Shown here in pieces: positions 57,136-64,000 of a stretch of DNA of 64,000 nucleotides. The position numbers and the translations under genes are program-made. Location: contig NZ_JAENJH010000009.1 in assembly GCF_016595675.1 (NCBI RefSeq), positions 124,001-188,000 on the forward strand. The letters are read 5' to 3'. The notes beneath the pieces were generated by a model, which saw only the letters and a program-made list of their open reading frames with translations, did not search any database and was not told the DNA's origin. Position 1 is the stretch's first letter; the number at the start of each line of letters is the position of its first letter. This stretch comes from Prauserella cavernicola. Lineage in GTDB: Bacteria; Actinomycetota; Actinomycetes; Mycobacteriales; Pseudonocardiaceae.

Positions 57136-58004
57136 GCCGCACCGCGATCCTCGTCGGCTGCGCGCGACTGCCCGAGGGCGATGGTGACGAGGCGGGTGCC
57201 CAGCTGGCGCTGGCCGACGTCGGCGTCGGCACCCGCTGGGCCGTCTGGGACGACCCCGGCGAGGACTTCACCGACGCCGACCTGGTGATCCTGCGGGCCA
57301 CCTGGGACTACTCCGCGCGCCGCGACGCCTTCCTCGACTGGTGTGCCTCGGTCGCCGCGCTGCGCAACGCCGCCGACGTGGTGCGCTGGAACACCGACAA
57401 GGCCTACCTGCTCGACCTCGCCGGCGCGGGAATTCCCATCGTGCCCACGCAGCTGCTCGGTCCCGGCGACGCTCCGGACTGGCCGGACGGCGACGTCGTG
57501 GTGAAGCCCTCGGTCGGCGCGGGCTCGCGCGGCGCCGCGCGCTTCGGAACCGCGCAGCGGGCCGAGGCGACGGCGCATCTGAGCTCACTGCGCGAGGCGG
57601 GTCACTCCGTGCTGCTGCAGCCCTACCAGCACGACGTCGACCGCGAGGGCGAGACTGCGCTGGTGTTCTTCGGCGGCGGGTACTCGCACGCCTTCACCAA
57701 GGGCGCGATGCTCACCGGCGCGCAGTACGACGAGTCCGGTCTGTTCGTCACCGAGAAACTCGGTCTCGCCGAACCCGAGGCCGCGTACCGCGCGCTGGCC
57801 GAGGACGTGCTCGACGCGACTGCCGCGCGCTTCGGCATCGGGCGCTCCGAGCTGCTGTACGCGCGCGTCGACGTGGTGCGCACCGACGGCGGCACTCCCG
57901 CGATCCTGGAGCTCGAACTGGCCGAGCCGAGCCTCGGGTTCCGGCAGGCCGGCCCCGGTTCCGCCGCGCGGTTCGCGTCCGCGGTGCGTCGCGAACTCGG
58001 CTGA
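57132..58004 (+). CDS. ATP-grasp superfamily ligase-like protein
   Basis: 290 aa, GTG in a GTGA overlap with the preceding small gene. A pre-ATP-grasp Rossmann-like domain (WDDPGEDFTDADLVILRATWDYSARRDAFLDW) leads to the ATP-grasp core: GDVVVKPSVGAGSRGAARF (nucleotide-binding Lys and Gly-rich loop), LLQPYQHDVDREGETALVFFGGGYSHAFTKGA and the metal-binding LLYARVDVVRTDGGTPAILELELAEPSLGF. This is the pattern of RimK/glutathione-synthetase-like ligases forming an amide or peptide bond. Substrates are unknown. No biosynthetic neighbours give a hint beyond the small partner gene. Confidence 0.8.
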   Translation: MSRTAILVGCARLPEGDGDEAGAQLALADVGVGTRWAVWDDPGEDFTDADLVILRATWDYSARRDAFLDWCASVAALRNAADVVRWNTDKAYLLDLAGAGIPIVPTQLLGPGDAPDWPDGDVVVKPSVGAGSRGAARFGTAQRAEATAHLSSLREAGHSVLLQPYQHDVDREGETALVFFGGGYSHAFTKGAMLTGAQYDESGLFVTEKLGLAEPEAAYRALAEDVLDATAARFGIGRSELLYARVDVVRTDGGTPAILELELAEPSLGFRQAGPGSAARFASAVRRELG

Positions 58005-58064
58005 TCGCCAGATTTTCAGCCTGGCGTCACCACGACGACAGGTGTTCGCGATTGGCTTTCGGGT

Positions 58065-59030
58065 ATGCGACGACTCTGGAAAGCGTCCCTCGTACCGGTG
58101 CTCGCGGCCCTCGCCGTGGCCGCGCCACTGCCCGCCGCATCGGCTGCGCCTGAGCACGGGCGCCCGAGCGGCTCGATCGTGCTCACCGAGCAGGCGTCCA
58201 AGCGGATCCTGGTGCTGCCCGCCGACCAGGACGCCTGGACCGCACGCGAGTTCAGCTGGTCCTGGGCGCCCGGCGACGACAACGGCCTCGGCGACCTCGC
58301 CGACGCGTGGACCAATCCCGACGAGGCCAAGCTCTCCGAACGCGACGGACGGCGTTATCTGCTGACCACCGCCTCCGGCGGGTTCGCCGCCGTGGTGCCC
58401 TATCCGCAGGGCACCGGCGCGTACTGGGCGGCCGACGTCGACGGCGCGAACAACCCGCACAGCATCGAGCTGCTGCCCGACGGCAACGTGGCGGTGGCCG
58501 CCAGCACGGGCGGCTGGCTGCGCGTCTACACGGCCTCACAGGGCTCGCGTTCCACGCACTACGCCGAGTACCCGCTCGAGGGCGGGCACGGCGCAGTGTG
58601 GGACGAGCGGCGCGGCGTGCTCTGGGCGCTCGGCACCCACGACCTCGTGGCCCTGCGCGTCGGCGGCACTCCGGCCGAACCGGAGCTCACGGCGGAGCGC
58701 GTGGTGCCGCTGCCCAGCACGGGCGGGCACGACCTGCAGCCCGTTCCGGGTCGCCCGCACCAGCTGTGGGTGACCACCGAGTCCGAGGTGCTGCTCTTCG
58801 ACAAGGCGCGGGGCACGTTCTCGCGGAACTATCCCGGCGCGGGCGCGATCAGCCGCGAGCACGTGAAGAGCGTGACCACCCATCCCAGGACCGGCCAGGT
58901 GCTCACCGTCGCCCCGCAGGAGGACCACCTGTGCACGTGGTGCGGCGACACGGTGCGGCTCGACCGGCCGCACGACGAGCTCACGCTGCGCGGCGCGTGG
59001 ATCTACAAGGCCCGCTGGTGGCACGACTGA
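58065..59030 (+). CDS. Secreted beta-propeller-like protein (DUF6528-like)
   Basis: 321 aa. An N-terminal signal peptide (basic MRRLWK, hydrophobic core, cleavage near ASA-AP at about residue 27) marks export. The mature part has repeated beta-rich segments (SIVLTEQASKRILVLPADQ, NNPHSIELLPDGNVAVAASTGGWLRVYTA, GGHGAVWDERRGVLWALGTHDLVALRV, GGHDLQPVPGRPHQLWVTTESEVLLFD), suggesting a propeller of about five or six blades. A CTWC pair lies near the C terminus. I recall this as a DUF6528-type actinobacterial family; function unknown. Confidence 0.7.
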   Translation: MRRLWKASLVPVLAALAVAAPLPAASAAPEHGRPSGSIVLTEQASKRILVLPADQDAWTAREFSWSWAPGDDNGLGDLADAWTNPDEAKLSERDGRRYLLTTASGGFAAVVPYPQGTGAYWAADVDGANNPHSIELLPDGNVAVAASTGGWLRVYTASQGSRSTHYAEYPLEGGHGAVWDERRGVLWALGTHDLVALRVGGTPAEPELTAERVVPLPSTGGHDLQPVPGRPHQLWVTTESEVLLFDKARGTFSRNYPGAGAISREHVKSVTTHPRTGQVLTVAPQEDHLCTWCGDTVRLDRPHDELTLRGAWIYKARWWHD

Positions 59031-59040
59031 GCCGAGGCGG

Positions 59041-59086
59041 ACGACGAACGGCCCGGCCCCCGAGTGGGGACCGGGCCGTTCGTCGT
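59041..59086. terminator. Bidirectional terminator between the secreted protein and desaturase
   Basis: 16-bp stem ACGACGAACGGCCCGG / complement plus an inner CCCC/GGGG pairing, between convergent stops at 59030 and 59097. Confidence 0.85.
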
Positions 59087-59096
59087 CGCGAGCGGG

Positions 59097-60038
59097 TCAG
59101 GTGGCCACGCGCTTGGCGGCCAGCCGCTCGGGCTTGGGCCAGCGGACGTTCGTGGCCCAGCCGAACTTCTCGAAGATCCAGATGAGGCGGGCGGAGACGT
59201 CGAGCTGCCCGCGCAGCACACCGTGACGCGCGCAGGTCGGGTCGGCGTGGTGGGAGTTGTGCCACGACTCGCCCATCGACAGGATCGCCAGCGGCCAGAA
59301 GTTGGCGGCCCGGTCCCTGCTCATGAAGGGACGCTCGCCGAACATGTGGCAGATCGAGTTCACCGACCACGTCACGTGGTGCAGGAACGCGATGCGCACG
59401 AGTCCGGCCCAGAAGAACGCGGTGACCGCGCCCCACCACGACCACGTGAGCAGACCGCCCAGCATGGCGGGCAGCGCGAGGCTCAGGGTGATCCACAGCC
59501 AGAAGTAGCGGTTGACGACGCGCAGGTCGTTGTCGGCGAGCAGATCGGGCGCGAAGCGCTCGTAGTTGGTGACCTCGCGCTTGAACATCCAGCCCATGTG
59601 CGCGTGCCAGAAACCCTTGGCCAGCGCGGTGGGCGAGGCGCCGAACAGCCACGGCGAGTGCGGGTCGCCCTCGCGGTCGGCGAACGCGTGGTGCCTGCGG
59701 TGGCTGGCGACCCAGAAGATCACCGAGCCCTGCACGGCCATGCTGCCCGCGATGGCGAGCGCGACGCGCAGCGGGCGGTTGGTCTTGAACGCGCCGTGCG
59801 TGAAGTAGCGGTGGTAGCCGACGGTGACACCCAGCGTCGCGACCGTGTAGAAGACGGCCGCGAGGCCCAGATCGACCCAGCTCAGTCCCCAGCCCCACGC
59901 GAACGGGACCGCGGTGACCAGCGCGAGGAACGGAATCAGCAGGAACGCCTTGAGGACGATCATCTGGCCGGTCGTGCGCTCCTCGCCGATGATCGGCTTC
60001 GGCGCTGTGTTACTTCCGGACACGCTTGCGGTGCTCAT
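59097..60038 (-). CDS. Fatty acid (acyl-CoA/acyl-lipid) delta-9 desaturase
   Basis: 313 aa integral membrane di-iron desaturase that introduces a cis double bond into fatty acyl chains. The three histidine boxes are complete: HRYFTH (76-81), HRRHH (113-117) and HNSHH (near 258). Four transmembrane helices in two pairs surround them. The sequence resembles actinobacterial DesA3-like stearoyl desaturases; electron donor partners are not encoded nearby. ATG 60038 is a clear start with GAGG upstream at long spacing. Confidence 0.93.
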   Translation of the reverse strand: MSTASVSGSNTAPKPIIGEERTTGQMIVLKAFLLIPFLALVTAVPFAWGWGLSWVDLGLAAVFYTVATLGVTVGYHRYFTHGAFKTNRPLRVALAIAGSMAVQGSVIFWVASHRRHHAFADREGDPHSPWLFGASPTALAKGFWHAHMGWMFKREVTNYERFAPDLLADNDLRVVNRYFWLWITLSLALPAMLGGLLTWSWWGAVTAFFWAGLVRIAFLHHVTWSVNSICHMFGERPFMSRDRAANFWPLAILSMGESWHNSHHADPTCARHGVLRGQLDVSARLIWIFEKFGWATNVRWPKPERLAAKRVAT

Positions 60039-60194
60039 GGTTCGGTGCGACCTCGCATCGGGGAGGGGAGTAGGTGGTGGAGTGCGCAGTCGATCATTCG
60101 GACAAATCTCCGGTCACGCTAGAGGGTAACGGCGTGCTTCAACAGCCGTCCGGCACTGGGATGACGGCAGTGTGACGGATGCCGGACGGTGACG

Positions 60195-61178
60195 TCAGCG
60201 GGATCCCGCCGCGCCCGTGGGCGCTGCGTCGGCGGGGACGGGCTTGAGGCTGGTGACGGGGCCACGATCGCGGGCGGCGCACCAGAGCGCCGCGGTGGCC
60301 ACGATCACGGCGGCCGATCCCAGAACGTGGAGCGAGACGAGGTTCTCCGGCACGCCCAGCGCGTACTGGATGCTGCCGAGGGCGCCCTGCGCGAGGGCCA
60401 CGACCCAGACAGCGGTGTAGCGGCGCCACAGTCGCTTCGACGCGCCGGTGCGCAGCCACTGCAGGCCGAGCACGGCCAGCACGATCAGATAGACCACCAG
60501 GAAGGCGCCGTGGACGAACGTGAGCGTCTCGATGGGCGCCTGCAGGCGCGGGGTGTCGGGGTCGCCGCCGTGCGGGCCAGCGCCGGTGACGGTGGTGCCC
60601 GCGGCGAGCAGCCCGGCCATGGCGACGACGAGCGTCACGATCAGGGTCTTGCCGCTCTCGGCCACCCGCCAGCGGGGCGGCTCGTCGCCCTCGTTGAACG
60701 CGTGCAACAGCAGCGTGGCGAGCCACACCAGCATGGCCGAGACGAGGAAGTGGACGGCCACGGTCCACCAGAGCAGACCGGCGAGCACGGTCATCCCGCC
60801 GATCACGGCCTGGGCCACGACGCCACCCGGCATCGTCCAGGCGAGCTTGACGAGGCGCTTGCGCTCGGGGTGGGCGATCTGGATCCGCCAGGCCGCGAGC
60901 ACGCACAGCGCCGCCACGATGCCGACCACGCCGGTGAGCAGGCGGTTGCCGAACTCGATCCACTGCGTGAGCGTCTCGTACTCGGGGTGCTCGACGGGGA
61001 ACATGCTGCCCTCGAAGCACTGGGGCCAGGTGGGGCAACCGAGGCCGGAGCCGGTGACCCGCACGATGGACCCGGTGACACCGATGCCGCCCTGCGTGAT
61101 GATGGCGGCGATCGCGAGTGCCCGCTGCACCGCACGAGACGGGTACGGCAGCCGGGCGACGAGCGAAGTCAGTTGCAC
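60195..61178 (-). CDS. ctaA: Heme A synthase (COX15/CtaA)
   Basis: Oxidises the heme O methyl group to give heme A for aa3 cytochrome oxidase. 327 aa with about eight membrane helices. Conserved residues include ITQGGIGVTGSIVRVTGSGLGCPTWPQCFEG (extracytoplasmic Cys pair), the heme His in WIEFGNRLLTG and TFVHGAFLVVYL, and the second half-repeat ALGSIQYALGVPENLVSLHVLG. GTG 61178 has the -10 TACTAT 8 nt upstream. Works with CtaB, encoded 11 kb away at 48254. Confidence 0.95.
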   Translation of the reverse strand: MQLTSLVARLPYPSRAVQRALAIAAIITQGGIGVTGSIVRVTGSGLGCPTWPQCFEGSMFPVEHPEYETLTQWIEFGNRLLTGVVGIVAALCVLAAWRIQIAHPERKRLVKLAWTMPGGVVAQAVIGGMTVLAGLLWWTVAVHFLVSAMLVWLATLLLHAFNEGDEPPRWRVAESGKTLIVTLVVAMAGLLAAGTTVTGAGPHGGDPDTPRLQAPIETLTFVHGAFLVVYLIVLAVLGLQWLRTGASKRLWRRYTAVWVVALAQGALGSIQYALGVPENLVSLHVLGSAAVIVATAALWCAARDRGPVTSLKPVPADAAPTGAAGSR

Positions 61179-61186
61179 GACACTAG

Positions 61187-61192
61187 ATAGTA
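61187..61192 (-). promoter_or_regulatory. -10 box TACTAT upstream of ctaA
   Basis: A perfect TAnnnT on the minus strand, 8 nt before the ctaA GTG. Near-leaderless arrangement. Confidence 0.5.
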
Positions 61193-61296
61193 GAGCGGCG
61201 CGCGGCGCCGCCTTCCGGGTGGGGCGGGCAGAGTCGGCCAGGTAACAGGCGGCGTGCGTCTCCGTCTGGGTGGCGGCGGGGAAGTGGCTGGCCAGT

Positions 61297-61324
61297 AGAA
61301 GTATTGGGGAGAAGATCCCCTTCT
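61297..61324 (-). terminator. Terminator-like hairpin after the ABC permease
   Basis: GGGGA/TCCCC inner stem (61306-61320) with an outer AGAA/TTCT pairing (61297-61300 and 61321-61324), directly after the permease stop on the minus strand. Moderate strength. Confidence 0.5.
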
Positions 61325-61334
61325 GGGCGGGTCC

Positions 61335-62132
61335 TTACGTGAGCTTCGTCGTACGGGTCGCGAGAGCGCCAGCCGCGACGGCCCACACCGCCAGCGTCGC
61401 GACCGGACCCCAGGCGAACGTGCCCTCCACGAGCGCTTCGCGCAGTCCTTCCGCGAGCGCACCCGAGGGCAGCAGCGCCACCACGTCACCGAGCGCGCCG
61501 GGCAGCGACGACGGCGCCATCAGGATCCCGCCCGCGAGCAGCAGCACGAACCACACGATGTTGGCCAGCGCCAGCACGGCCTCGGCCCGCAGCGCCCCGC
61601 CCAGCAGCACGCCGAGTGCGCCGAAGGCCAGCGTGCCCAGCACCAGCAGCACGACGGCGAACCCGAGGCCCGCGCCCGAGGGCGACCAGCCGAGCAGCGC
61701 CGCGACGACACCGATCACCACGGCCTGCAACGCGACGACGACCAGCGCGGCCACGAGCCTTCCCGCCACGAGCAGCCACCGGGGCAGCGCGGTCGCCGAG
61801 AGGCGCTTGAGCACGCCGTAGCGGCGGTCGAAGCCGAGCGCGATGGCCTGGCCGGTGAACGCCGACGACATCACGGCCAGCGCCAGGATCCTCGGCGTGA
61901 CCCAGTCGACGCGCTCGAGCGAGCCGATCTCGCCGGTCGGCAGGAAGTCCAGCAGGCTCAGCCCCACCAGCAGCGCCAGCGGGATGAGCAGGGTGAGCAG
62001 GATCTGCTCGCCGTGGCGCAGGGTGAGGCTCGTCTCGACCCGCGCGTGCGTCAGCAGCATCCGCCCGTAGCGGCCCGCGCCGGGGGCCGGGGTGAACGTG
62101 CCGGGCTCGAACCGGGCGCCTGTCGCCGTCAC
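61335..62132 (-). CDS. ABC-2 type transporter permease
   Basis: 265 aa with six hydrophobic helices, the usual ABC-2 permease layout. GTG 62132 overlaps the ATPase stop (GTGA), so the two subunits are coupled. Segments ILALAVMSSAFTGQAIALGFDRRYGVLKRLSATALPR and LLLAGGILMAPSSLPGALGDVVALLPSGALAEGLREAL fit the drug/lipid exporter branch (as in daunorubicin-type exporters). The cognate M. tuberculosis pair next to mptB is Rv1457c/Rv1458c. Substrate unknown. Confidence 0.9.
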   Translation of the reverse strand: MTATGARFEPGTFTPAPGAGRYGRMLLTHARVETSLTLRHGEQILLTLLIPLALLVGLSLLDFLPTGEIGSLERVDWVTPRILALAVMSSAFTGQAIALGFDRRYGVLKRLSATALPRWLLVAGRLVAALVVVALQAVVIGVVAALLGWSPSGAGLGFAVVLLVLGTLAFGALGVLLGGALRAEAVLALANIVWFVLLLAGGILMAPSSLPGALGDVVALLPSGALAEGLREALVEGTFAWGPVATLAVWAVAAGALATRTTKLT

Positions 62133-63052
62133 GTCCGCAGCTCCCGTCCGGTCAGCTCGAGGAAGACCTCTTCCAGGTCGCGCTTGCCGACGTGCAGCTC
62201 CTCGGCGAGCACTCCCTGCTGGGCGCACCACGCGGTGACGGTCGACACCACCTGCGGGCTGACCAGCCCGGCCACGCGGTAGCCGCCGGGCGACGACTCG
62301 CGCACGAGGTAGCCCTCGGGCAGCGCGGCGGTGAGCAGGTCGGTGTTGAGTCCGGGCCGCGCCTTGAACCGCAGCTGGGCGTCCTCGGCGTGCTCGGCGG
62401 TGAGCGCGCTCGGCGATCCCTGTGCGATGACGTTGCCGTCGTCGACGATCACCACCTCGTCGGCCAGCGTCTCGGCCTCCTCCATGAGGTGGGTGGTGAG
62501 CAGCACGCTCACGCCGTCGCCGCGCAACGCGGTGAGCAGATCCCAGACCAAGCGCCGCGCCTGCGGGTCCATGCCCGCGGTGGGTTCGTCGAGGAACACC
62601 AGCTCGGGGCGGCCGACGAGCGCGCACGCGAGCGAGAGCCGCTGCTGCTGGCCGCCGGAGAGCCGCTTGTACGGGGTGCGCTTGGCTGAGGCGAGTCCGA
62701 GGGTGTCGAGCAGCCACGCGGGGTCGAGCGGGGAGGCCGCGCACGCGGCGACGAGCCGGAGCATCTCCTCGGCCCGCACGCCCGGGTAGGCGCCGCCGCC
62801 CTGCGGCATCACGCCGATGCGAGGACGCAGCGCGGAACCGTCCCTCGCGGGGTCCAGACCGAGCACGCGCACGGTGCCGGCGTCGGGCCGCAGAAAGCCT
62901 TCGCAGATCTCGACGGTGGTGGTCTTGCCCGCTCCGTTGGGGCCCAGCAGGGCGAGCAGGCTGGCCCTCGGCATCTTCAGATCGAGTCCGTCAACCGCCG
63001 TGACCGCCCCGAAGCGCTTCACCAGCCCGGTGATCTCGACGGCTGCACTCAC
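62129..63052 (-). CDS. ABC transporter ATP-binding protein
   Basis: 307 aa. Walker A GPNGAGKTTT, Q-loop VMPQGG, signature LSGGQQQRL, Walker B LVFLDEPTAGMDP and the switch His (TTHLMEEAE) are all intact, with the C-terminal extension typical of drug-exporter ATPases (DLEEVFLELTGREL). I prefer GTG 63052 over the upstream TTG 63061, because the -10 TACCCT ends at the TTG and would exclude it from a leaderless message. Pairs with the permease that follows. Confidence 0.92.
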   Translation of the reverse strand: MSAAVEITGLVKRFGAVTAVDGLDLKMPRASLLALLGPNGAGKTTTVEICEGFLRPDAGTVRVLGLDPARDGSALRPRIGVMPQGGGAYPGVRAEEMLRLVAACAASPLDPAWLLDTLGLASAKRTPYKRLSGGQQQRLSLACALVGRPELVFLDEPTAGMDPQARRLVWDLLTALRGDGVSVLLTTHLMEEAETLADEVVIVDDGNVIAQGSPSALTAEHAEDAQLRFKARPGLNTDLLTAALPEGYLVRESSPGGYRVAGLVSPQVVSTVTAWCAQQGVLAEELHVGKRDLEEVFLELTGRELRT

Positions 63053-63060
63053 AGCTGTCA

Positions 63061-63066
63061 AGGGTA
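63061..63066 (-). promoter_or_regulatory. -10 box TACCCT for leaderless ABC operon
   Basis: Minus-strand TACCCT, 8 nt, then GTG 63052. Confidence 0.5.
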
Positions 63067-63076
63067 CGGCGTGACC

Positions 63077-64000
63077 TCAGGCCACCTCGTGCCGCGTCTG
63101 TCCGAGCCTGGGCGAGAACAGCATGGGAGCGGCGCGCCAGACGATCACCAGCGTCAGCAGGAGCACGATCCCGCCCGCGATGTAGGCCTGGGACACGATG
63201 TAGGAGCGCCCGTCGAAAGTGCTCCCGGTGGGCGGGATGACCATCGCCAGCACGGCGCTCACCGCGGTGGCGACCGCGCGGAAGCGCGAGGTCCCCGCCG
63301 AGGCGGCGAGCGGGATCACGGCCCACAGCAGCCACCACGGCTGCATCGCGACGTGCAGCACCATGAACGCGCCGAGCGAGACGCCGAGGCCGATGATCGG
63401 CCGGTACCGCCAGCGGAAGCTGTCCCACAGGAACTTGACGGTGATCGCGCCCGCCACCGCGTAGCCGAGGATGCCCAGGATCGCGATCACGCCCGCGGTG
63501 TGGTTCCCGAGCCCGAGTGTGATGCCGAGGATGCCGCCGAGCTGGCCGAGCTCGGCCAGCGGCGAGATCCAGTTCCACACCATGCCGGGGGTGCCCAGCG
63601 CGCTGACCCAGCCGAAGCCGAGGCCGGTGCCGAAGCAGATCCCGGCGGTGACGGCCACGCACACGAGCGTCATCAGCGCGGCCGCCTTCACCAGGTCCAT
63701 GAGCTTGCCGTGCCAGCGTCTGGCGATCATCACCCCGAAGAAGCCGAGCGCGACGACCGCGTGGATCTTCACCATGGCGGCCCCGGTGATCACCACGGCG
63801 CCGAGCACGATCCACATCAGCTCGCCCTTCGCGAGCGGTGGTGGACTGTCCCCGGACACGCGCATCGGCAGCTTGCGGATGCCGATCTCGAGGCCCGCGA
63901 GCATCAGTCCGATGCCGAGCGCCTCGTTGTGGGCGCCCGCGACGAGGTGGAACAGCACGAGCGGGTTGGCGGCGCCGAGCCACAGCGCGGTGGTGGGCTG
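63077..64000 (-). CDS. mptB: Polyprenol-phosphomannose-dependent alpha-1,6-mannosyltransferase MptB (partial)
   Basis: 3' part only: the frame is open through the right edge and the N-terminal half is missing. 307 residues remain, a polytopic membrane protein with about eight hydrophobic segments, beginning QPTTALWLGAANPLVLFHLVAGAHNEALGIGLMLAGLEIGIRK. The HLVAGAHNEA loop and later LGFGWVSALGTPGMVWNWISPL are typical of GT-C mannosyltransferases of the MptB type, which extend the mannan core of lipomannan using polyprenyl-phosphomannose. Adjacent to the ABC pair as in M. tuberculosis (Rv1459c). The catalytic Asp region lies outside the window. Confidence 0.85.
   Translation of the reverse strand, partial: QPTTALWLGAANPLVLFHLVAGAHNEALGIGLMLAGLEIGIRKLPMRVSGDSPPPLAKGELMWIVLGAVVITGAAMVKIHAVVALGFFGVMIARRWHGKLMDLVKAAALMTLVCVAVTAGICFGTGLGFGWVSALGTPGMVWNWISPLAELGQLGGILGITLGLGNHTAGVIAILGILGYAVAGAITVKFLWDSFRWRYRPIIGLGVSLGAFMVLHVAMQPWWLLWAVIPLAASAGTSRFRAVATAVSAVLAMVIPPTGSTFDGRSYIVSQAYIAGGIVLLLTLVIVWRAAPMLFSPRLGQTRHEVA

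Overview
This 64 kb window is a chromosomal segment from a high-GC actinomycete. Three observations support this: strong G/C bias at third codon positions, many GTG starts, and many genes whose start codon lies 6-8 nt after a TAnnnT -10 box, as expected for leaderless mRNAs. Gene content and order (carB-pyrF-mihF-gmk-rpoZ-coaBC-metK-priA-fmt-rsmB-rpe-rib genes-uvrC-rapZ-yvcK-whiA-gap-pgk-tpiA-secG, then pgl-opcA-zwf-pgi-tal-tkt, ctaB, qor, ctaA, an ABC pair and mptB) closely follow the Mycobacterium tuberculosis Rv1384-Rv1459 region. An F420-type oxidoreductase, WhiA, RbpA and MptB also fit. A Pseudonocardiales-type organism is my inference; the sequence alone does not fix the genus.

Layout. 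1-5190: end of pyrimidine synthesis (carB fragment, pyrF), the nucleoid protein mihF, then gmk and rpoZ coupled by GTGA overlaps. 5198-14015: coaBC, metK, a membrane acyltransferase, a helicase-dead PriA, fmt, rsmB and a small flavoprotein. 14081-18691: rpe and the riboflavin genes ribD-ribE-ribBA-ribH plus a PH-like membrane protein, almost all overlapping by 1-4 nt. 18764-25200: xthA (minus), a HAD protein, then uvrC-rapZ-yvcK-whiA.

25240-34374 is accessory: it separates whiA from gap. It holds a PPOX/F420 oxidoreductase, a three-gene SMC/condensin-like operon (kleisin-like, winged-helix partner, 1481-aa coiled-coil ATPase), a LysE-family exporter and an AlkZ/YcaQ-like winged-helix protein. 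The condensin-like operon resembles MukBEF/Mks/Wadjet systems, but no Toprim nuclease subunit (JetD/MksG) is present nearby. It is the best candidate here for an under-described system.

34517-38202: glycolytic gap-pgk-tpiA, then secG and the RNA polymerase factor rbpA. 38283-39518: a lone NarL-type sensor kinase. 39708-47935 (minus): the oxidative and non-oxidative pentose phosphate genes, with a 20-bp repeat at the opcA/zwf junction. 48254-54470: ctaB, a HelD-like RNA polymerase helicase, an FKBP lipoprotein, a quinone oxidoreductase and a DMT-type permease. 54509-59030: a membrane protein, a PAP2 protein fused to a degenerate acyltransferase-like domain, a small protein plus ATP-grasp pair, and a secreted protein. 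59097-64000 (minus): a fatty acid desaturase, ctaA, an ABC exporter and the 3' part of mptB.

Two copies of a near-identical ~47-55 bp palindrome lie in intergenic spaces. Strong hairpins sit at most convergent gene ends. I saw no tRNA, rRNA, CRISPR array, IS element or prophage gene.
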